A stretch of 64,000 nt of DNA from Prochlorococcus sp. AG-402-L18 (lineage in GTDB: Bacteria; Cyanobacteriota; Cyanobacteriia; PCC-6307; Cyanobiaceae). A program made the position numbers and the translations under genes. Where the stretch lies: assembly GCA_003216725.1 (NCBI GenBank), contig QCIL01000003.1, positions 1 through 64,000 on the forward strand, in the 5' to 3' direction. A model generated the notes under the pieces. It had not been told where the DNA came from. It saw only the letters and a list, made by a program, of their open reading frames with translations, and searched no databases. Numbering within the stretch: position 1 is the stretch's first letter; each line of letters starts with the position of its first letter. Positions 21,375-30,564 of the stretch are shown piece by piece.

Positions 21375-22532
21375 CTATAAATCTTCATTAATGCAAGGAA
21401 AGATAGTTTCAATAATTGCTCCACCATCCTTATGATTAAAAGCCTTTATAAAACCTTTATTGTTATTGATTATTTTTTTTGTTATTGAAAGACCTAAACC
21501 ACTTCCACTTTTCTTGAATTTAGTCCTTGATGGATCACCTCTATAAAAACGAGAAAAAATATCATTAAATTCATTTTCTTCTAATCCAATACCTTTATCT
21601 CTAACTCTCATAACAACAGAGCTATCTCTTTTAAAAATTTCAATTTGAATTTCTTCATTAGCTGGGGAATAACGAATAGCATTATCCAAAATATTTATAA
21701 AAGCTCTTTTTAAATTTTCAATATCTGCAGATATAAAATATTTTGTTGGTATCAGTAGTTTTATTTTTATATCTTTTTTTTCTGCAAGTGGTTTTAAGGT
21801 TTGCCAAGATTCCATCACTAAATCTGAAATAGATATTTTTTTATTGTTATTAAAAGCCTCGTTACTTTCTAGCTTAGAAAGTTCTAAAGTTTCTTCGACC
21901 ATTTTTCTTAATCTTTTAGATTCTTTCTTAAGTCTTTTAACAAGATATCTATCTTTCTTTGATACTACTGCTTCCAGTCTTTCGCCTATCAAAATAAGAC
22001 TTGTAAGAGGTGTTTTCAGTTCATGAGACACATCATTGATTAATTGATTCTGTCTTTTTTTTAAGGATTCAATTGATAATTTACTCTCCAACAATATTAA
22101 ATAATTTTTTTTCCTTGCTCTAACAATATTTACAGAAATGGGTTCCCCCGAAATATTGCAATCTAGGCTGATTGGGAAATCTTTTTTTCTTGAATATAAA
22201 ATCTTATTTCTTAGTACTTCGAGCTCATTAATATCATTAATTGCTTTTCCAATAACATCTTTATATTTAATAAACTTAATGAGAGATAAACCTTTCTGAT
22301 TGATAAATTTTATTGTTAGATCAGATGACAAAATCATCCATCCTTGAGATGAATAATCTAACCAAGATAAAAGTTGCTGTGGTTTAACTTTATTAAATGG
22401 AAAATCAAAAATTTGTTGGTTCTTATTTTTAGTTAATTCAATATTTTTATTATTTTTTGAAAATCCTATAACCTTGGTTTTCCATTTCTCATAAAAGAAA
22501 GTTAATACCTCTTGTAGCGTTTTCATTTTCAT
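21375..22532 (-). CDS. phoR: Phosphate sensor histidine kinase
   Basis: NDVSHELKTPLTSL H-box, GSGLGLSITKKII; overlaps phoB. Confidence 0.9.
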   Translation of the reverse strand: MKMKTLQEVLTFFYEKWKTKVIGFSKNNKNIELTKNKNQQIFDFPFNKVKPQQLLSWLDYSSQGWMILSSDLTIKFINQKGLSLIKFIKYKDVIGKAINDINELEVLRNKILYSRKKDFPISLDCNISGEPISVNIVRARKKNYLILLESKLSIESLKKRQNQLINDVSHELKTPLTSLILIGERLEAVVSKKDRYLVKRLKKESKRLRKMVEETLELSKLESNEAFNNNKKISISDLVMESWQTLKPLAEKKDIKIKLLIPTKYFISADIENLKRAFINILDNAIRYSPANEEIQIEIFKRDSSVVMRVRDKGIGLEENEFNDIFSRFYRGDPSRTKFKKSGSGLGLSITKKIINNNKGFIKAFNHKDGGAIIETIFPCINEDL

Positions 22533-23272
22533 CCAAACTTATATCCAAAGCCTCTAACAGTTTTAAGAAACTTTGGAGCTGAGGGATCTTCTTCTAATTT
22601 CTCTCTGAGCCACCTAACATGCACATCTACAGTTTTAGTATCACCGATAAAATCAATTTCCCATATTTTTTCAAGTATTAAATCTCTTGACCATACCCTT
22701 TTAGGATTTTTCATAAATAATTCTAATAATTTAAATTCTTTTGGAGATAATGTTATTTCTCTATCGAAAGAAGTTACTCTGCATTCTTCTAAAAACATTT
22801 TTATATGATTAAATTCGATGATAGATTGCGTTTTTTCAATATATTTTTTATTACGTTTAGATCTTCTTATTAATGCTCTTGATCTGGCAATTAATTCATT
22901 TAAACCAAAAGGTTTTGTTAAATAATCATCAGCACCAACCTCTAAACCAAGAACCCTGTCTGATTCATTATCTTTAGCACTCAAAATTAGTATGGGCGTA
23001 TAATTTTCTTCATTTCTAATATTTCTGCATAACTCTAATCCATTTAACCCTGGCAACATTAAATCGAGAATTATAAGGTCAATATCATTTTTAGAATCAT
23101 TAGTAATAAAATCAAATGCAGTTAAACCATCTTTGAAACTTAATACTCTAAAACCTTCGCTATTTAATGTCTCACTGACTGTCAACCTAATACTCTTATC
23201 ATCCTCTACAAGAAGAATTTTTGAGTCTTGCAAACTTTTATGATCTTTAATAGCCATTTGAAAACCCAACAA
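22529..23272 (-). CDS. phoB: Phosphate response regulator
   Basis: KILLVEDDKSIRLTV...LIILDLMLPG...LTKPFGLNEL plus winged helix. Confidence 0.9.
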   Translation of the reverse strand: MLGFQMAIKDHKSLQDSKILLVEDDKSIRLTVSETLNSEGFRVLSFKDGLTAFDFITNDSKNDIDLIILDLMLPGLNGLELCRNIRNEENYTPILILSAKDNESDRVLGLEVGADDYLTKPFGLNELIARSRALIRRSKRNKKYIEKTQSIIEFNHIKMFLEECRVTSFDREITLSPKEFKLLELFMKNPKRVWSRDLILEKIWEIDFIGDTKTVDVHVRWLREKLEEDPSAPKFLKTVRGFGYKFG

Positions 23273-23467
23273 ATTAATTTTATATAATCAAATTTATTTG
23301 ATGTAATTATTTCACATTTACTTTACATTCAATGCTTATTTTTTATTCGATCTTATTAGCTTTTTAATGTTCCCTTAAACCTTTTTACTTATTTTTAGAT
23401 TGTCTCCAATAATGTATCGCCTTGAATCTTGGAGACATATTTCATGGAAGGCCCTAGGTCGCTCAGG

Positions 23468-23487
23468 GGGTAGCTGTAGGGGTAGCT
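23468..23487 (+). repeat. Module 1 right paired arm repeats
   Basis: GGGTAGCTGTAGGGGTAGCT; GGGTAGCT at 23468 and 23480, same unit and spacing as 14346/14358. Confidence 0.85.
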
Positions 23488-23614
23488 GAGCGTATGTATT
23501 TAGTATATAGTGGTATGTACTTTGTGCTAGATTGAGACTCAAACCCATTTGCACCACTTAACTAAACCCTAGCTATAGCTTGAAAATATTGATAAATCTC
23601 ATTTCATAGACCGA

Positions 23615-23660
23615 GTGCTTTGGGAGCACTAGGTCGCAGGTTCGAATCCTGTCGCCCCGA
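23615..23660 (+). repeat. tRNA-Pro 3' fragment copy 1 (att remnant)
   Basis: Same 46 nt as tRNA positions 14227-14272; no 5' half. Confidence 0.93.
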
Positions 23661-23732
23661 CTCTTAGAATATAAGTCATAGACAGGTTTCCTAGCCTGTC
23701 TTTTTTATTGGGTAAAATTTGTCCACGCATAA

Positions 23733-23751
23733 AGTGGACAGATAGTGGACA
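23733..23751 (+). repeat. Module 2 left paired arm repeats
   Basis: AGTGGACAGATAGTGGACA, with inverted TGTCCAC at 23720-23726. Confidence 0.85.
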
Positions 23752-23757
23752 AATTTA

Positions 23758-24261
23758 TTGGAAATCAATCTAAACTGGATGGTAAAACCATCTTCATTAA
23801 TGGAAGCAAATAAGAACAAGAATCTAGGGAATGCCGGTGAGTTTTATGTATTAGCCCAATTAGCTCAAAGGGGATACATAGCTGGAAAAACAGATGATGG
23901 AACAACTTTGATAGATATCATCGCAACAAATCCAGATGACTTAAGTACAGTAAATATTCAAGTTAAAACCAGAACAATTGATGGTAGAAAAAGTTCATGG
24001 ATGATGGGAAGAAAAAATGAGCAAATACATAAAAATCTTTGGTACGTAGTTGTAGAAATAGGTTCAAACGATGTATTACCTAACTTCTTTATTTTTGAAA
24101 GTTCTGAAGTAAGTGAATGTATAAAAGATACACTCGAAGAATATATGAATACCCTAAAAAGAGATGGTAGTAAAAGGATTGATAAAGGTATAAGACATTT
24201 CGAACCAAGTGAAAAATTTAAAGCAGAGAGAAAAGATAATTGGGATATTATGTTTAATTGA
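23758..24261 (+). CDS. PD-(D/E)XK-like nuclease/hypothetical protein
   Basis: NAGEFYVLAQLAQRGYIAGKTDDGTTLIDIIATN...VNIQVKTR (E...D...QxK); start may be internal (MEANKNK). Confidence 0.55.
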   Translation: MEINLNWMVKPSSLMEANKNKNLGNAGEFYVLAQLAQRGYIAGKTDDGTTLIDIIATNPDDLSTVNIQVKTRTIDGRKSSWMMGRKNEQIHKNLWYVVVEIGSNDVLPNFFIFESSEVSECIKDTLEEYMNTLKRDGSKRIDKGIRHFEPSEKFKAERKDNWDIMFN

Positions 24262-24355
24262 AATGCTTTTTACTTGCATAAAAAGAGAGTGATAGGTCTA
24301 ATGTTTGGTTTGAAAAGGCTTTTTTTAGTAAACCTTATATATAAGTATTAAATCC

Positions 24356-25438
24356 ATGCAACATAATCAAGCTACTTTTGAAAAAGCAATTGCTTTAGTA
24401 AAAGAAGGCTTGCGTCCATACGAAATAGCAAGAAAAATAGATATTAATCCAAGTACTGCTTGTACATGGGTTAAAAAAATTAAAGCAGGACATAAACGTA
24501 TTCAGAAAAGGCAAACTGATCATACAAATGCTGTTTATGGTGAGTGGACAGTAATAAAAGAATTAGATAGAAGACCTCAATATGGAAGTAAAGCAAATTC
24601 TGGGGAAACTATTCCTAATTGGGAAGTTAAATGTAGTTGCGGATATAAGACTGAAAAAACAGGTACTGTTTTAAATCAAATTAAACGAAAATTTGAAGCC
24701 TCTGAAAAAGGAGAAGGTAAAGATTCCTGGAGATTTCACTGTGAGAGTAATCCTATTCATGTTATGCCTTGTTCAATAGGTGAAAAGATTGGAGACTTAG
24801 AAGTTGTAAGTTTTCCTCTTAATGTAGGTCAGAGGAAAAGGTATAAAACTTATAAAGGGGAAAAACCCTCCTACACAAAATCTGGGAAATGGTTTATTGG
24901 TTGTCTGTGTAATGCGTGCAATAAATACACTGCTAAAGATCCGTATTTAGTAACTATGAAAGAATGGAGAGAGAGAAAAGATAGGTTAAAAAAAGATAAA
25001 AATGCAACTTGTGCTTGTGGCTGTAACCGAAGTGTTACTCATGGATTATGCAGACCTCAAAAGGATGGAAGAGATCAAACGTTCACATATAGTATGTGGC
25101 AAAATGCTAAAAAAAATGCAAGAAGAAAAAAAGTTCCATTTGATTTAACGCCTGAATTTGTTGCGTCTTTAAAAGTTCCAGAATATTGCCCTGTCTTAGG
25201 AATCAAAATTATCTCCCAACCATCTGGTGAACAAAGGAATGATAATACACCTTCAATAGATAAATTTTATCCTGATCTTGGATATGTAGAAGGAAATGTT
25301 CAAATAATTAGCTGGAAAGCTAATGCCTTAAAGAGGGATGGGTCTCCCGAAGAATGGGAGAAAATCGCTGAATGGTGCAAAAAAGAAGATATTAAAAAAA
25401 GACTTGAAGGTAAGCATCCTGATCAGCAAAAAATTTAA
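24356..25438 (+). CDS. HTH plus Cys-rich plus putative His-Me/HNH-type endonuclease
   Basis: N-term HTH (LRPYEIARKIDINPSTACTWVKKI), CxC pairs, C-term YCPVLGIKI...DNTPSIDKFYPDLGYVEGNVQIISWKANALK. Confidence 0.6.
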   Translation: MQHNQATFEKAIALVKEGLRPYEIARKIDINPSTACTWVKKIKAGHKRIQKRQTDHTNAVYGEWTVIKELDRRPQYGSKANSGETIPNWEVKCSCGYKTEKTGTVLNQIKRKFEASEKGEGKDSWRFHCESNPIHVMPCSIGEKIGDLEVVSFPLNVGQRKRYKTYKGEKPSYTKSGKWFIGCLCNACNKYTAKDPYLVTMKEWRERKDRLKKDKNATCACGCNRSVTHGLCRPQKDGRDQTFTYSMWQNAKKNARRKKVPFDLTPEFVASLKVPEYCPVLGIKIISQPSGEQRNDNTPSIDKFYPDLGYVEGNVQIISWKANALKRDGSPEEWEKIAEWCKKEDIKKRLEGKHPDQQKI

Positions 25439-25474
25439 GAAATAAAGAGAATTATGAGTAGTGCTTTTCCAAAA

Positions 25475-25493
25475 TATGGACAAATTATGGACA
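25475..25493 (+). repeat. Internal paired arm-like repeat in module 2
   Basis: TATGGACAAATTATGGACA, 11-bp phase. Confidence 0.6.
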
Positions 25494-25583
25494 ACTTCAA
25501 TTCTGCTTAACGGTAATTTTCTTGCTTTTTCCTTATTTTTTCGTAAGTATGCGTATATAGCCTTTAATTTGGGGTTGACGATT

Positions 25584-25859
25584 ATGGAAATTCCAGACGA
25601 AATGTTGAAAGAAATTAGAGAAAGTGGATACGATCAAGAGCTTGTATATAACTACATAAGAGAGCTATTAGACAGCGAGAAAAGAAAATTTCCTAAAGAA
25701 AATAACAATCTAGAGCTTATAGACAATTACTTATTAGACCAAGATGTACAAGAACCTGCTGCTGAGATACTGATGGCATCAGAGCTTATAGACAACTACT
25801 TATTAGATAAAAGATTTATGAGAGAGCTTGAAGATAGAGATGAATATGATGCGGCTTAA
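25584..25859 (+). CDS. Small acidic hypothetical protein (MEIPDE family)
   Basis: MEIPDEMLKEIRESGYDQELVYNYIRELLDSEK... with repeated ELIDNYLLD; start moved from 25461 by homology to 32183-32296. Confidence 0.6.
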   Translation: MEIPDEMLKEIRESGYDQELVYNYIRELLDSEKRKFPKENNNLELIDNYLLDQDVQEPAAEILMASELIDNYLLDKRFMRELEDRDEYDAA

Positions 25860-25873
25860 AAATAACTAATTTT

Positions 25874-26086
25874 TTATGCTGCTAGTTTTTGTCTAGCTTG
25901 TCGTATTTTTAAAATTGAATAAGTTTTTGAAGCCCATTTTTGAGAATTATTAGATTCAGTAACTAATATCTTTCTAGTTAATTTGCCTATTTTAAATACT
26001 TCTACTAAGCCAAAATAAATTATTGCCAGAACCTTAGTTATGTTTACTGCGACTGCTGCCATCTTTTCAATTCTTTGATCTTGCAT
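25874..26086 (-). CDS. Hypothetical protein
   Basis: 70 aa ORF. Confidence 0.35.
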   Translation of the reverse strand: MQDQRIEKMAAVAVNITKVLAIIYFGLVEVFKIGKLTRKILVTESNNSQKWASKTYSILKIRQARQKLAA

Positions 26087-26178
26087 TTGAACTTATTAAA
26101 GCCAACCAAAATTACCAGTTGTTAGAAATTATGCAATGACAAAAAAAAGAGAGGTAAAGCTCCACGTGATTTTGAAAA

Positions 26179-26197
26179 AGTGGACAAATAGTGGACA
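26179..26197 (+). repeat. Module 2 right paired arm repeats
   Basis: AGTGGACAAATAGTGGACA. Confidence 0.85.
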
Positions 26198-26288
26198 AAT
26201 GTTGCTTAAATTCTCAGGACAAACTACGCAGAACTAAGCAAAAAAATAGTCATAGCTTGAAAACCTAGTGCTGCACTAGAGCTGTTAA

Positions 26289-26334
26289 GTGCTTTGGGAG
26301 CACTAGGTCGCAGGTTCGAATCCTGTCGCCCCGA
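26289..26334 (+). repeat. tRNA-Pro 3' fragment copy 2
   Basis: Same 46 nt as tRNA 14227-14272. Confidence 0.93.
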
Positions 26335-26408
26335 CCATTTAAAAACCAAGTCATACTAGCGAGTCTCCCAACTCGCTTTTTTATTGGAAATTATGACGGT
26401 ATCTTTAT

Positions 26409-26429
26409 CCGTCAAAAATCCGTCAAAAA
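26409..26429 (+). repeat. Module 3 left paired arm repeats
   Basis: CCGTCAAAAATCCGTCAAAAA; inverted TGACGG at 26394-26399. Confidence 0.85.
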
Positions 26430-26480
26430 ATTTTTGTACCCTTTAAGTCTTTTTTGATGAGATGACTTAAAATTAAAACA

Positions 26481-27821
26481 ATGAAAATAAATATGGTGAA
26501 AAAATTTTTTTTAATATGTACATATATTTTTAATCTTCTAATATTTGTTGAGATTCCAAGATCATTCGCCGTTGAAATAAATTGTGATTCACCTGTTTTT
26601 AAAAAAAAACCAATTTGTATAAAAAAAAGAGAAAAATTAAAAAAGCTGAATGAATGCAAACTTTTAAAAAATATTCAAAATTCAGAAATTCGCTTATACA
26701 AAGGGAATAAGCTTTTTGAATCTTTAGATTGTTTACCTAATGAAGAACCCCTTGTCTTTTTAAATAAAAAAGGCCAAAAAAAATATATTCTCACTTCAAG
26801 AGTAAGATCATTTGCAGGAAGTACATATCTAGTTTTTGAAAACCAATCAGCTTTTTATATTCATTTTTCTAGTCCTATTGCAAGCTTTCCCTTTAAAATT
26901 ATTGGAATTGATGGTGAAGAATACGAGTTAAATCCTAAAAGAGTAAGCCCATACACCAATAAATACGTGTTAAACAGAAAACAAATAAAAGCTTTCAAAA
27001 GTCTTGAAGGATCTTTTGATATTGCATTAGATCCAGGATATAGAAAATGGTCTGTTGTAAGGGAAGTTCCAGTTATCAAAAAATACTTTAGAACGAAGAA
27101 GTCCGAATGGAAAAGTAGATCGCCGGCATTAATTGGAAGGAAGTTACCATCGATAAAGGTTTCACAAAAACCGCAAGATGGTTCTTCAATTTTCAAAAAT
27201 TCAATTGAGAGTTTAGCGACAATTGAGCTTGGGAATGGCTCATCTGGTTCTGGATTTTTTGTTGATAATGATTTAATAGCAACTAATAGTCATGTAGTTA
27301 GCGGAGAAAAGGATATTTCTGTAATAACTTATGACAAAGGAAGTCATGAAGGTGAAGTTGTTTATGATGATGAATTATATGATTTCGCGCTAGTAAAGAT
27401 TAATACTCAAAATGAATATAAACCATTACCTGTTTGCAGAAACAGTAGTTTAAAAACAGGAGACCCAGTATACGTTTTAGGAAGTCCAGGAGCAGCAATT
27501 GTTGATAAAGGATACTTAGAAAATTCAATTACAGGTGGTTTGGTTAGTAGTGTTAGATATGTTGATGAGCAATTATTTATTCAAACCGATGCAGCAATGA
27601 ATCCCGGTAATAGTGGAGGCCCTTTGCTGAATAAATTTGGAGCAGTAGTAGGAATATCAACTTTTATCCTCAGTGATCAAAGAATACAGGGGATATATTT
27701 TGCAGGTGAAATATCTAATATAATCTCTGAAAGTGGTTTAATCAAATTGGACACTTCGATCAACACTGAATATTGCGGTCTTGAGAAAGATGCTAATAAT
27801 ATTTTTGATAGATTTTTTTAA
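26481..27821 (+). CDS. Trypsin-like (S1C) serine protease with long N-terminal domain
   Basis: GSGSGFFVDNDLIATNSHVV, DFALVKI, GNSGGPLLNKFGAVVGIST; complete His/Asp/Ser triad; signal peptide. Confidence 0.88.
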   Translation: MKINMVKKFFLICTYIFNLLIFVEIPRSFAVEINCDSPVFKKKPICIKKREKLKKLNECKLLKNIQNSEIRLYKGNKLFESLDCLPNEEPLVFLNKKGQKKYILTSRVRSFAGSTYLVFENQSAFYIHFSSPIASFPFKIIGIDGEEYELNPKRVSPYTNKYVLNRKQIKAFKSLEGSFDIALDPGYRKWSVVREVPVIKKYFRTKKSEWKSRSPALIGRKLPSIKVSQKPQDGSSIFKNSIESLATIELGNGSSGSGFFVDNDLIATNSHVVSGEKDISVITYDKGSHEGEVVYDDELYDFALVKINTQNEYKPLPVCRNSSLKTGDPVYVLGSPGAAIVDKGYLENSITGGLVSSVRYVDEQLFIQTDAAMNPGNSGGPLLNKFGAVVGISTFILSDQRIQGIYFAGEISNIISESGLIKLDTSINTEYCGLEKDANNIFDRFF

Positions 27822-27849
27822 AATGTTTATTTGATTTCTTAATATAATT

Positions 27850-27869
27850 CCGTCAAAATTCCGTCAAAA
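27850..27869 (+). repeat. Module 3 right paired arm repeats
   Basis: CCGTCAAAATTCCGTCAAAA. Confidence 0.85.
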
Positions 27870-27957
27870 GTTTCGTCTTTAGTCTGAACAAATCACGAAA
27901 AACTAAGCAGAAAAAAAGATATAGCTTGAAAACCTAGTGCCTCACTTACCCCATCAA

Positions 27958-28003
27958 GTGCTTTGGGAGCACTAGGTCGCAGGTTCGAATCCTGTCGCCC
28001 CGA
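27958..28003 (+). repeat. tRNA-Pro 3' fragment copy 3
   Basis: Same 46 nt as tRNA 14227-14272. Confidence 0.93.
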
Positions 28004-28092
28004 TGCAGTTATAGCATTAAGTCTCAGCTAGTAATAATTTTCCCTCAAAAAAGCGTTCCCTCATATTTCCATCAAATGGGACTTGGTTCTAC

Positions 28093-28824
28093 TTATTTTT
28101 TATACTCAGGCAAGAGTTCTCTAGTGATCGAGTCTTTAATAAAATCCCAGTCTTTATAAACTGTTTTCCATGCTTTTACAGTTTCTTTCCCAATTTCATT
28201 TATTCTCAAACCTGTTGATCCATAACTAGAAATCATAAGAAATGCTTTGCCATTAATTATTGGATAATTAGCTAGTGCTTCGGCAATTTCTTTATTTACA
28301 TCAAAAACACCATCACAGCCATTAACAACAAGATATTCTCCATTACCTGTTAGTAAAGCAAGAGAAGTTACTTCATTCGAACCAGTTGCTGATCTTCCTC
28401 CCAACCTACCCTGACGAATAGTTTGTTCCATTATTTTGATTTCACTTCTACCAAAAAAAGATGCCACTCTAAAAGTCTTATTATAATTACGATCAAATAC
28501 ACCAATAGTCTTTCCAGTAATTGGATTTTCAATAATTATTGGCTCAGATAATGGGAATTCATCACTATCTAAACCTTGGGTTCTCCAATCTTCTTTGATA
28601 ACAAATTTTTTAATATTCGGAAATTTCTGATTTAGTTTAGTTTTTTTTATTTTTATGTATTCCTCCCTCCTTGTAGGCCTACAAAGCACTAAATCATTAT
28701 CTTTACCAAAAATATCTGGGCCCGTTTCAAAAGAGATAGGATAAGCAAAAACTTTTGGGATAAAAGCGTTTAATGCCAATATGAATAATAATCTTAGCCT
28801 CATAATTCTAAAAAATTTTTTCAA
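28093..28824 (-). CDS. Hypothetical secreted protein
   Basis: 243 aa with N-terminal hydrophobic leader. Confidence 0.5.
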   Translation of the reverse strand: MKKFFRIMRLRLLFILALNAFIPKVFAYPISFETGPDIFGKDNDLVLCRPTRREEYIKIKKTKLNQKFPNIKKFVIKEDWRTQGLDSDEFPLSEPIIIENPITGKTIGVFDRNYNKTFRVASFFGRSEIKIMEQTIRQGRLGGRSATGSNEVTSLALLTGNGEYLVVNGCDGVFDVNKEIAEALANYPIINGKAFLMISSYGSTGLRINEIGKETVKAWKTVYKDWDFIKDSITRELLPEYKK

Positions 28825-28944
28825 TTATAAATTGCCATTTAAAACTTTAAAGCCTGTTAATTTAGTATTTAAAAAACTGATAAATAGTTAAATTGCATAC
28901 TTCAAAAAAGTCTTTTAAACTAATATGAATAATTTTCTCGCTAG

Positions 28945-29979
28945 ATGTATTGCGAAAATCTTGAAAATCTTGTACTCAAAAGACATCACTCCAATCGAGC
29001 CGATGAGCTTTTAATACTTGGTGGATACATTGGATTTAAACCCTTAGAGAGGATATCAAAAGAAGAAATAAATACAACAATAATTTATGGTTGTATGGCA
29101 AAATCAAATTTGAATAAAGAAGGACATAAGAAATATTTAGAACTTACAAAAAACTCAAATAATCTTGAAGTCTTCTATCAAAGAAAATACAATCACTCAA
29201 AAATTTATTGTTGGTTAAGAAATAAAAAAGTTGTTCAGATTTTTGCAGGCTCTGCTAACTTTTCCACTGAAGGTCTCTGCAATGATTATCAAGAAGTACT
29301 ATTTGATATCGACAATAAATACTTCGAAGAAACCTACACTTTTGTAGAAAATGCTTTAAGTGATAGCCAAAATTGTAAAGAATTCATTTTGCCCCCCAAG
29401 AAGGAAAAAAAGTCATCCAAGGAAAAAACTTCTTTGGATCAAATCATTTCATATTCACCACCTAAGGCGAAACTTTCATTAAGAAGCAGTCTTGGATGTT
29501 TCGAAAAGTCAGGAATAAATATTAATAAAACAGGCAAAAAAAGAATTAATCAAAAAGGCAAAAAAGTATCTCATGTGAATATTAATGATTGTTATGTACC
29601 AATAAGATCCTCGTTAATTGACAAGTTACCAGATCTTTTCCCTAATAAAGGTATTAATGTGAATATTGGCTCTGGTTGGGGAAGAGACAAAAAAAAATCA
29701 ACTACTAATGCAGAATTTTTATTTGATGATGGAGAGGTCATAGAAATCAATTTTCAACAAAAAGGGCCAGAGCGAAAAAAAGGGCAATTTCTATATAAAG
29801 GATTTAGATCATCTCGATCTAACGCTATACTTGGCAAGTATTTGAGAAAAAGAATGAATATTAAAGACGGTGCTCCTTTTACTGAGTTAGATTTTAAAAA
29901 TTATGGTAGAGATAACATCGAACTCACCCTTTTAGCAGAGGGGCAATATTTTGCCGACTTTGGAGTTAAAAAACAATAG
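28945..29979 (+). CDS. NgoFVII/BfiI-like restriction endonuclease (PLD-type nuclease plus C-terminal B3-like DNA-binding domain)
   Basis: NHSKIYCWLRNKKVVQIFAGSANFSTEGL (HxK...N PLD motif); C-term F..DG...K...RSSRSNAILGKYLRKRM..K.GAPFTELDFKNYGRDNIEL. Confidence 0.75.
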   Translation: MYCENLENLVLKRHHSNRADELLILGGYIGFKPLERISKEEINTTIIYGCMAKSNLNKEGHKKYLELTKNSNNLEVFYQRKYNHSKIYCWLRNKKVVQIFAGSANFSTEGLCNDYQEVLFDIDNKYFEETYTFVENALSDSQNCKEFILPPKKEKKSSKEKTSLDQIISYSPPKAKLSLRSSLGCFEKSGININKTGKKRINQKGKKVSHVNINDCYVPIRSSLIDKLPDLFPNKGINVNIGSGWGRDKKKSTTNAEFLFDDGEVIEINFQQKGPERKKGQFLYKGFRSSRSNAILGKYLRKRMNIKDGAPFTELDFKNYGRDNIELTLLAEGQYFADFGVKKQ

Positions 29980-30131
29980 TTTTTATTTGATAATTTAAAG
30001 TTGTTTGACAAGTGAATAAGATAGCCGACAAATCGCCGATAAATATATCTGAGTTTGTCATGTCAAACCCTGCAATCCCCCCAACTATTTATTCATGGTC
30101 TGTAGACATAGTGTTCAACTAGGCTTGTTAA

Positions 30132-30177
30132 GTGCTTTGGGAACACTAGGTCGCAGGTTCGAATCGTGTCGCCCCGA
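30132..30177 (+). repeat. tRNA-Pro 3' fragment copy 4
   Basis: 46 nt, two substitutions relative to the tRNA. Confidence 0.9.
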
Positions 30178-30564
30178 ATCATAAAAACCGATTCATAATA
30201 GAGAGTTTCCCATGCTCTCTTTTTTATTACTTTCTCTTAGAACAATGCGACTGAGAGAGCTTTGAGCGAGGATTTGCTAAACCTTGCATAACTTTGCTGC
30301 CTGACCTCGCTCAAGCTAATTGTGACATCCACAATATATTCCTATTAATTCTTAAGATAAGAAAAACAATAATTAAAATGAAATCACTGCTTTCGAGTAG
30401 AAGATCAAAAGCAATATTAGGTATTGGTTTAATAGCTATTAGTATTGGTGCTATTTCAAAAAAGTTTATCAGCTACCCAACTGGAGGCTGTATGAAAGGT
30501 AATCAAGAATTGACTTTAAATAAAGGGATAAACAAGTTCTTTATTTAACGATTAAGCGTTTCAT

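Larger units (their letters stand above)
14273..23614 (+). mobile_element. Module 1: tRNA-Pro-bounded phosphate/arsenate cargo unit
   Basis: Bounded by intact tRNA-Pro and a 46-nt tRNA-Pro 3' copy; matching paired repeats GGGTAGCT x2 (12-bp phase) at both ends. Confidence 0.75.
23661..26288 (+). mobile_element. Module 2: nuclease cargo unit
   Basis: tRNA-Pro fragments on both sides and matching AGTGGACA x2 (11-bp phase) at 23733/23744 and 26179/26190. Confidence 0.75.
26335..27957 (+). mobile_element. Module 3: single-protease cargo unit
   Basis: tRNA-Pro fragments both sides; matching CCGTCAAAA x2 at 26409/26420 and 27850/27861. Confidence 0.78.
28004..30131 (+). mobile_element. Module 4: orphan restriction-nuclease cargo unit (mismatched ends)
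   Basis: tRNA-Pro fragments both sides; left TTCC[CA]TCA pair at 28056/28067, right [GC]CCGA[CT]A pair at 30024/30035. Confidence 0.6.

Noticed and set aside
23375-23557. 60-aa minus-strand ORF
   Set aside because: Overlaps the arm repeats/right end of module 1 and has no recognizable features
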